From: Scytonema sp. UIC 10036
GTDB taxonomy: Bacteria; Cyanobacteriota; Cyanobacteriia; Cyanobacteriales; Nostocaceae
Length of the DNA: 64,000 bases
Assembly (NCBI RefSeq): GCF_009725235.1
Contig: NZ_WJFC01000051.1
Location: 1-64,000, forward strand
Direction: 5' to 3'
Each line of letters opens with the position of its first letter. Position 1 is the first letter of the stretch. Under the pieces are notes generated by a model, which ran no database searches, was not told where the DNA came from, and was given only the letters and a program-made list of their open reading frames with translations. Of the stretch, positions 58,650 through 64,000 are shown piece by piece. The position numbers were made by a program, and so were the translations under genes.

Positions 58650-60464
58650 TTAACTTTCCCGATCCAAACGCAGAACTGCCATAAAAGCTTCCTGCGGGAC
58701 ATCTACCGTACCCACAGACTTCATCCGCTTTTTACCTTTTGCCTGTTTCTGCAAGAGTTTCTTCTTACGGCTGATGTCACCGCCATAGCACTTAGCAAGA
58801 ACGTCTTTCCGTAATGCTGGAATGTGTTCGCTGGCAATAACCTTGCTGCCAATGGATGCTTGGATGGGTACTTTAAATTGATGGCGGGGAATGAGTTCTT
58901 TCAGTTTTTCCGCCATCGATCGCCCAACACCGTAAGCTTTATCGCGGTGAACAATCATTGCCAAGGAATCAACTGGATCGCCATTGATGAGAATATCCAA
59001 CCTGACTAGGGGATTTTCTCGGTAGCCAATCAACTGATATTCCATGCTGGCATAACCCCGAGAGCGAGACTTCATTTGGTCAAAAAAGTCGGTGACAACT
59101 TCTGCCAAAGGTAGTTCGTATGTCAATGTAGTACGCCCTTGGGTGAGGTATTTCATATCCTTAAACACACCACGCCGATTTTGTGCCAACTCCATCAAAG
59201 TACCAACGTAAGTTTCCGGCGTAATCATATCTACCTGAACGTAAGGTTCCTCAATTTTTTCCCGTTCGTTAGGTGAAGGTAAATGGCTGGGGTTATCTAC
59301 GTAAATTTCCTCACCTTTAACGGTTGTCACCTTATACACTACTGACGGAGCTGTAATGATGAGATCCAAGTCGTACTCTCGTTCTAAGCGTTCTTGGACA
59401 ATTTCCATGTGCAACAAACCCAAGAAGCCGCAACGGAAACCAAAACCCATCGCACTTGAGGTTTCGGGTTCAAAATGCAATGCAGCGTCATTGAGTTTCA
59501 GTTTGTCCAATGCTTCGCGCAAATCTTCAAATTTGTCAGCATCGATGGGGAACATTCCACAGAACACCATTGGGTTGGCTTCTGTATAGCCAGGTAACGG
59601 TTCAGTTGCTTTGGCACCAGAGAGGGTAATAGTATCTCCCACCCGTGCATCTGCCACTGCTTTGATGGCTGCAGATAAGTAGCCCACTTCTCCCGCGTGT
59701 AATTCATCCACTTGCTTTTGGGTGGGAGAAAGTACTCCTACCTCATCAATTTCGTATTCTTTGCCAGATGCCATGAGGTAGATGCGATCGCCCTTCTTCA
59801 ATCTACCATCCATGACCCGGAAATAAACAATCACCCCCCGGTAGCTATCATAATAGCTATCAAAAATCAATGCTCTAAGACGCTCATCTACCGTATTTTG
59901 TGGTGATGGTATCCGCTCAACAATTGCTTCTAAAATCTCCGGCACGCCGATGCCTTCCTTAGCTGATGCCAAAATTGCACCACTACAGTCCAAACCGATA
60001 ATTTCTTCGATTTCCTTAATAACTCGGTCTGGTTCTGCCCCTGGCAAATCAATTTTATTCAGCACTGGTATAATTTCCAGGTTATGCTCTAGAGCCAAAT
60101 AAACATTTGCCAAGGTTTGAGCTTCCACACCTTGAGAAGCATCCACGACAAGCAGTGCGCCTTCGCAAGCTGCAAGAGAGCGGGATACCTCATAGGAAAA
60201 GTCTACGTGTCCCGGAGTATCAATAAGATTCAGGACATACGTCTGACCATCTTTTGCCTTATAATTCATACGGGCAGCTTGCAGCTTAATGGTAATGCCG
60301 CGCTCCCGTTCAAGATCCATGTTATCGAGAAACTGTTCTTTCATTTCTCGCTGCTCCACAGTACCAGTCACTTGTAACAAGCGGTCAGCGAGGGTAGATT
60401 TCCCGTGGTCTATGTGAGCAATAATACAGAAATTGCGAATGCGAGATGCGGGAACGTCAGTCAT
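58650..60464 (-). CDS. lepA: Elongation factor 4 (LepA)
   Basis: 604 residues, normal length. G1 [16 protein letters not shown]2 region [13 protein letters not shown]3 DTPGHVDF, G4 [11 protein letters not shown] and the LepA-specific C-terminal domain ending [21 protein letters not shown] ribosome-binding GTPase that rescues stalled ribosomes under ionic stress. The start at 60464 follows a weak ribosome-binding site. Confidence 0.98.
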   Translation of the reverse strand: MTDVPASRIRNFCIIAHIDHGKSTLADRLLQVTGTVEQREMKEQFLDNMDLERERGITIKLQAARMNYKAKDGQTYVLNLIDTPGHVDFSYEVSRSLAACEGALLVVDASQGVEAQTLANVYLALEHNLEIIPVLNKIDLPGAEPDRVIKEIEEIIGLDCSGAILASAKEGIGVPEILEAIVERIPSPQNTVDERLRALIFDSYYDSYRGVIVYFRVMDGRLKKGDRIYLMASGKEYEIDEVGVLSPTQKQVDELHAGEVGYLSAAIKAVADARVGDTITLSGAKATEPLPGYTEANPMVFCGMFPIDADKFEDLREALDKLKLNDAALHFEPETSSAMGFGFRCGFLGLLHMEIVQERLEREYDLDLIITAPSVVYKVTTVKGEEIYVDNPSHLPSPNEREKIEEPYVQVDMITPETYVGTLMELAQNRRGVFKDMKYLTQGRTTLTYELPLAEVVTDFFDQMKSRSRGYASMEYQLIGYRENPLVRLDILINGDPVDSLAMIVHRDKAYGVGRSMAEKLKELIPRHQFKVPIQASIGSKVIASEHIPALRKDVLAKCYGGDISRKKKLLQKQAKGKKRMKSVGTVDVPQEAFMAVLRLDRES

Positions 60465-60755
60465 ATACTTCTTTGCTTTAGAGGCAACAAGGAATAAAAG
60501 AGCAATATACTTTAACGTATTGTAATGCTTTCTTTGCTTCGACGGGGAGTAACCACCTGACCATCAGCCATTAGCCATTAGCCATTAGCCATTAGCTTTT
60601 TATCAAATGACAAGTATTAAGCAATTAGAGGCGTACAATAAACAACAAGTGCGATCTACAGACTAAAAGGGATGAGTTGTACTCGCGATTCGCCCTAATG
60701 TCTGAAGAGAGCCTGTTTACAAGTTGAGTCAAAAGATCGAGAGTACATCATTGTT
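60465..60755. other. Intergenic stretch with short tandem repeats
   Basis: About 290 bp. Tandem 7-mers of the type ATTAGCC lie at about 60566-60597. The rest shows no gene. Confidence 0.6.
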
Positions 60756-60992
60756 ATGAATATGAAAGAGAAATCTGCCGAGACGGAACACAGAGGAGCC
60801 GATAAGGTAGAAATAGCAATTCGCCTGGACTCTGAGTTACTGGAGCAAATTCAGCATTTAACCAACGATCCTAGTAAAGTTATTGAAGTGGCAATTCGCC
60901 AATGGTTGAGAGGTGATACGCCAAGAGATGATGAACTCACACGCACGCCGATACGCAAACCCTTACCTCCTCGGGGTGAGTGGAATGACTGA
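60756..60992 (+). CDS. Small ribbon-helix-helix-like protein
   Basis: 78 residues. KVEIAIRLDSELLEQIQHLT then NDPSKVIEVAIRQWLRG resembles a ribbon-helix-helix DNA-binding domain (one strand and two helices), followed by a Pro/Arg-rich tail (RKPLPPRGEW). It could be a small regulator or an antitoxin without a toxin. Monocistronic. Confidence 0.6.
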   Translation: MNMKEKSAETEHRGADKVEIAIRLDSELLEQIQHLTNDPSKVIEVAIRQWLRGDTPRDDELTRTPIRKPLPPRGEWND

Positions 60993-61105
60993 GGTGAAGA
61001 TAGATGAAAAATACCTAGGAAGGTTAAAAAAATGTAAAATTTTACGAGCTAAACTTTAGAACAACCTAAAACTAAATCTCAATTATGCTAAAGCTGTAAA
61101 AATTT

Positions 61106-62926
61106 ATGCCAAACTTTATGCAGCGACTAGCAAAGATTTATTGGGTTGCCCTTGATATGTATCCAACTCGAGCCATGAGTATTACTGCTAACTCACAACG
61201 GTCAAATCCATTGTCACAAAATTCAGAAACTACTACCAGTAACACTAATGGCTTGTGGGCAAATTTAGGAGCCGAGTTGGTGTACACGCAAGAGAGAACA
61301 GGACGCTACCTGACTTTTTACTGGCAACACAGCGAAAGAGTTGGGTTAAGTGCGGAGACGTTACTTGATGATGCCAGTACAAAGCAAGTCTTTGCTCCAA
61401 AGGATGAAGCTGCCTATTTAGAAAAGTTGCAGCGGATTTTGACAACTTTGGTGCCGGAAAAATATCAATGCTGGTTTAGCTACGGTGAGCAGTTGTTTGA
61501 GTTGGAGTTGATCGTCAGTCCAATAATGTCTTCTGTGGGAAGTGCCCCAACAACTGTTTTAGTGATGGGACGGCTCTTGCAAGAAGTGACAGCAAATCAA
61601 CCAGAAAACTTGACACCTCAAAAACCCGTAGTACTAAATTCAGTCTTGCGTTCCCATCGCCACCAAAAATTGATCAATCAAATCACCAGAAATATCCGGC
61701 GGACATTAGACTTGGATATTATTTGGCAGCAAACAGTGGATAGTTTGGGGAAAGCGTTACAACTAGAACGTTGTATTATCTGCCCGTATCACTCGTCTAG
61801 TACTAAGGTACAGGTAACAGCAGAATACCACCAGTCAACCAGAAGCTCGATGCTGGGCTTGGAAATAGATTTTGCTTCTGAGTCTGGCTTTGCTCGGGCA
61901 ATTTCAACTCTGGAACCAATTGTGGTAGAGTCGCCTCAACACCCTCAACTAGAACAGCAAAAAATGTTGGTGATTGCCACGTGTTACCAGGATCAGCCGA
62001 ATGGGTTAATTGCTGCAACTCTTCGCGATTCAGGTTGTGTCCTCGCAGCAGATGACCTCGATTTGGCAAAAGATGTCGCAGATCAACTCGGAACGGCGAT
62101 CGCTCACGCAACTTTATACAAAGAATTAGAAGCAGCACGTCAGGAAGCCGAACAAGCGACTCGCCGTATTCGAGATTTCCTTGCCAATGTCACTCATGAA
62201 TTGCGAACCCCGCTCAACGGTATTATCGGCTTCTTAAAACTGATTTTAGAGGGCATGGCAGACGATCCCGAAGAACAGAAGCAGTTTCTACAAGAAGCAC
62301 ATAAATCATCATTATATTTGCTTGATATTATTAATGATATTTTAGATATTGCCAAAATCGAAGCAGGCAAAATGGAATTGGAGCTGCGTTCGGTGACACT
62401 AGATGAATTATTTAGTGATGTAGAAAATTTTATGCGCCCTCAAGCAGAGGGGAGAAATCTGAGTTTCCGAATGCAAATGCCAGCCACGTCAGATGAAATT
62501 ATTGTCCAAGGCGATTACCAGCGCTTAAAGCAGGTGATGTTAAATTTAATTGGGAACGCCATTAAATTTACCCATGAAGGGGGTATAACAGTCAGCGCTG
62601 ATGTTGTTCGCAAAAAAGTCACTTTCCAAGACCGACAGTTACCCGGTATGGTACGTGTACGTGTAGCAGATACGGGTATTGGAGTTTCTTTAGACAAACA
62701 AGACAAACTGTTCCACTTATTCAGCCAAGTAGACGGCTCTCGTACCCGTCAATATGGTGGTACGGGTTTGGGGTTGGCGATATCTCAAAAGCTGGTGGAG
62801 GCGATGGGCGGTGAGGTGAATTTTTACAGCTTAGGTGAAGGGCTTGGCTCAACAGTAACCTTTACAGTCCCGTTATATCAGCAACCGCTTATAATTTCAA
62901 CCTCGGATGGCGATACGCAAGATTAG
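61106..62926 (+). CDS. GAF-domain sensor histidine kinase
   Basis: 606 residues. An N-terminal sensory region with a PAS-like fold (about 45-165), a GAF domain (about 195-345; LDLDIIWQQTVDSLGKALQL), a coiled-coil linker, HisKA with H-box VTHELRTPLNGIIGFLKLIL (about 366), and HATPase_c (N-box MLNLIGNAIKFTH, G-box VADTGIGVS, GGTGLGLAISQKL). No receiver domain. Likely cytoplasmic. No partner regulator adjoins it. Confidence 0.92.
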   Translation: MPNFMQRLAKIYWVALDMYPTRAMSITANSQRSNPLSQNSETTTSNTNGLWANLGAELVYTQERTGRYLTFYWQHSERVGLSAETLLDDASTKQVFAPKDEAAYLEKLQRILTTLVPEKYQCWFSYGEQLFELELIVSPIMSSVGSAPTTVLVMGRLLQEVTANQPENLTPQKPVVLNSVLRSHRHQKLINQITRNIRRTLDLDIIWQQTVDSLGKALQLERCIICPYHSSSTKVQVTAEYHQSTRSSMLGLEIDFASESGFARAISTLEPIVVESPQHPQLEQQKMLVIATCYQDQPNGLIAATLRDSGCVLAADDLDLAKDVADQLGTAIAHATLYKELEAARQEAEQATRRIRDFLANVTHELRTPLNGIIGFLKLILEGMADDPEEQKQFLQEAHKSSLYLLDIINDILDIAKIEAGKMELELRSVTLDELFSDVENFMRPQAEGRNLSFRMQMPATSDEIIVQGDYQRLKQVMLNLIGNAIKFTHEGGITVSADVVRKKVTFQDRQLPGMVRVRVADTGIGVSLDKQDKLFHLFSQVDGSRTRQYGGTGLGLAISQKLVEAMGGEVNFYSLGEGLGSTVTFTVPLYQQPLIISTSDGDTQD

Positions 62927-62935
62927 GGATGCGTG

Positions 62936-62990
62936 GATTTTGGATTTTGGATTTTGGATTTTGGATTTTGGATTTTGGATTTTGGATTGC
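62936..62990. repeat. Heptamer tandem repeat (GGATTTT)
   Basis: Seven copies of a 7-bp unit GGATTTT in a row just after the kinase gene. A simple sequence repeat of the type common in Nostoc-like genomes. Confidence 0.9.
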
Positions 62991-63145
62991 GTTGGTAACG
63001 GTAAACCCCTAATTAAATCTAGTAGGATTGTTTTAGTAGCAGCAGTAAAAATAAAAAATAAGGAGTAGGTTTGTCGTAAGCGCTTTGTAGCACCCTTACA
63101 ATCAAATAACTAACTCCCTACTTTTAACTTACGAGGTTTAAAACT

Positions 63146-63385
63146 ATGGAAACTATGGCACTCACACCTGACAATGTTGAAACAGTTTTAGATGAAATGC
63201 GTCCCTACCTCATATCTGATGGCGGTAACGTGGAACTTGTAGAACTGGATGGTCCCATTGTCAAACTGCGGTTACAAGGTGCTTGTGGTTCTTGCCCCAG
63301 TTCTACTATGACTCTCAGAATGGGTATTGAGCGTCGCCTTAAGGAAATGATTCCAGAAATTGCAGAAGTGGAACAAGTGTTGTAG
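63146..63385 (+). CDS. NifU-like iron-sulfur scaffold (Nfu domain)
   Basis: 79 residues, the stand-alone C-terminal NifU domain: [40 protein letters not shown], and [20 protein letters not shown] with the CxxC that binds a 4Fe-4S cluster. In cyanobacteria this Nfu protein matures photosystem I clusters. Start chosen at the first Met; the second (MALT) is also possible. Confidence 0.92.
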   Translation: METMALTPDNVETVLDEMRPYLISDGGNVELVELDGPIVKLRLQGACGSCPSSTMTLRMGIERRLKEMIPEIAEVEQVL

Positions 63386-63556
63386 CGACTGGGGATTGGA
63401 GATTGGGGACTAGGAATGATTGGTTTGTCGTTTATTGTGACGAGGCATGGGTTGACTTAAATGTGTCGTGACTCTATGTAGTAGGCTAATGATTTAGAAC
63501 CCCATATCGCTAATAACAATTCCCAATCCCCAATTCCCAATCCCTAATTACTACCT
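63386..63556. repeat. Short tandem repeats around the GH57 promoter
   Basis: GGGGATTGGAGATTGGGG-type 7-8-mers at about 63392-63412 and the complementary CCCAATCCCCAATTCCCAAT at about 63520-63540 form an imperfect inverted pair across the gap. Confidence 0.6.
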
Positions 63557-64000
63557 ATGTCTCATCCCCTCTACGTTGCTTTTATTTGGCATCAACACCA
63601 GCCGCTGTATAAATCTCCTGATAGTGGCGTTTCGGGATCTAACTCCCAACAATATCGTTTGCCTTGGGTGCGTTTGCACGGTACTAAGGACTACTTGGAT
63701 TTGATTTTGATTTTGGAACGCTATCCCAAGTTACACCAAACGGTGAATTTGGTTCCATCTCTGATATTGCAACTAGAAGATTACATTGCTGGGACTGCTT
63801 TTGACCCCTATTTGGAAGTGAGTTTGACACCCGTTGAACAACTCACTGACACGCAACGAGAATTTATTATACAACACTTTTTTGATGCCAATCACCACAA
63901 TTTGATCGATCCACATCCTCGCTATGCTGAGTTATACAATCTTAGACAGCACAAAGGACAGGCTTGGTGCTTTTCTAATTGGGGATTGCAGGATTACAGC
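63557..64000 (+). CDS. Glycoside hydrolase family 57 protein (partial, runs off the window)
   Basis: 148 codons are in the window. MSHPLYVAFIWHQHQPLYKS has the GH57 N-terminal HQHQP motif at the active-site barrel, followed by LPWVRLHGTKDYLDLILILE and TVNLVPSLILQLEDYI, all typical of the family of alpha-amylases and glucan branching enzymes. The rest lies outside. Confidence 0.88.
   Translation, partial: MSHPLYVAFIWHQHQPLYKSPDSGVSGSNSQQYRLPWVRLHGTKDYLDLILILERYPKLHQTVNLVPSLILQLEDYIAGTAFDPYLEVSLTPVEQLTDTQREFIIQHFFDANHHNLIDPHPRYAELYNLRQHKGQAWCFSNWGLQDYS

Noticed and set aside
62936..62990. Regulatory or CRISPR-like repeat
   Set aside because: It is a plain 7-bp simple repeat of the kind found throughout such genomes.

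Overview
The window comes from a cyanobacterium, most likely a filamentous Nostocales-type genome. It carries a D1 (psbA) gene, Ycf34, a kinase fused to a GUN4 domain, a 1955-residue hybrid Ser/Thr-histidine kinase of the HstK type, many HIP1 octamers (GCGATCGC), and intergenic stretches of 7-bp short tandem repeats typical of Nostoc-like genomes. The base composition is mostly AT-rich. katG (16168-18363) and a SnoaL-like gene (9220-9603) are visibly more GC-rich and may have been acquired. No tRNA, rRNA or CRISPR array was recognised.

Layout. 0-5 kb: remnants, a sterol-desaturase-like hydroxylase, a decayed FitAB-type toxin-antitoxin operon whose toxin is a PIN-XRE chimera, and a psbA gene (minus strand) split by a 492-bp element. 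That element has 42-bp perfect terminal inverted repeats made of 7-mers and encodes a four-helix-bundle (23S rRNA intervening-sequence, IVP) protein. A truncated second copy lies at the left edge. 5-10 kb: VHL-beta protein, amine oxidase, and a graveyard (CHAT, ATPase-like, GNAT, IS1634 pieces). 10-19 kb: HstK-like kinase, katG, DUF4058 remnant. 19-23 kb: double-glycine peptide precursor, TetR plus NADP-binding reductase, GNAT, decayed siderophore-uptake genes. 23-28.7 kb: DUF3365/HAMP receptor facing a Ser/Thr kinase, a PIN/HTH toxin-antitoxin pair, CCA-adding enzyme, Ycf34.

28.8-38.1 kb is an accessory block bounded by divergent inverted repeats of about 165 bp. It holds an asparagine synthetase, a short GG-type peptide, a PatA/PatG-like subtilisin, a SAM methyltransferase fused to the same C-terminal domain as that subtilisin, a 65-residue Cys-containing peptide ending AYGCDG, and two more small ORFs. 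I read it as a cyanobactin-related but non-canonical RiPP (ribosomally made, modified peptide) locus. No YcaO cyclodehydratase is visible.

38-64 kb is mostly ordinary chromosome: TonB-like protein, phosphodiester glycosidase with PEP-CTERM, PhoD, thioredoxin, GUN4 kinase, aldo/keto reductase, an HNH-toxin-like pair, DEAD/DEAH helicase, TerB-like protein, epoxide-hydrolase-like enzyme, LepA, a sensor kinase, Nfu and the start of a GH57 enzyme. It is interspersed with MITE-like elements, a dispersed repeat, and a decayed acyl-ligase/thioester-reductase gene.

The two most interesting signals are the IVP element inside psbA, with its sibling copy, and the RiPP-like locus at 32-37.7 kb.
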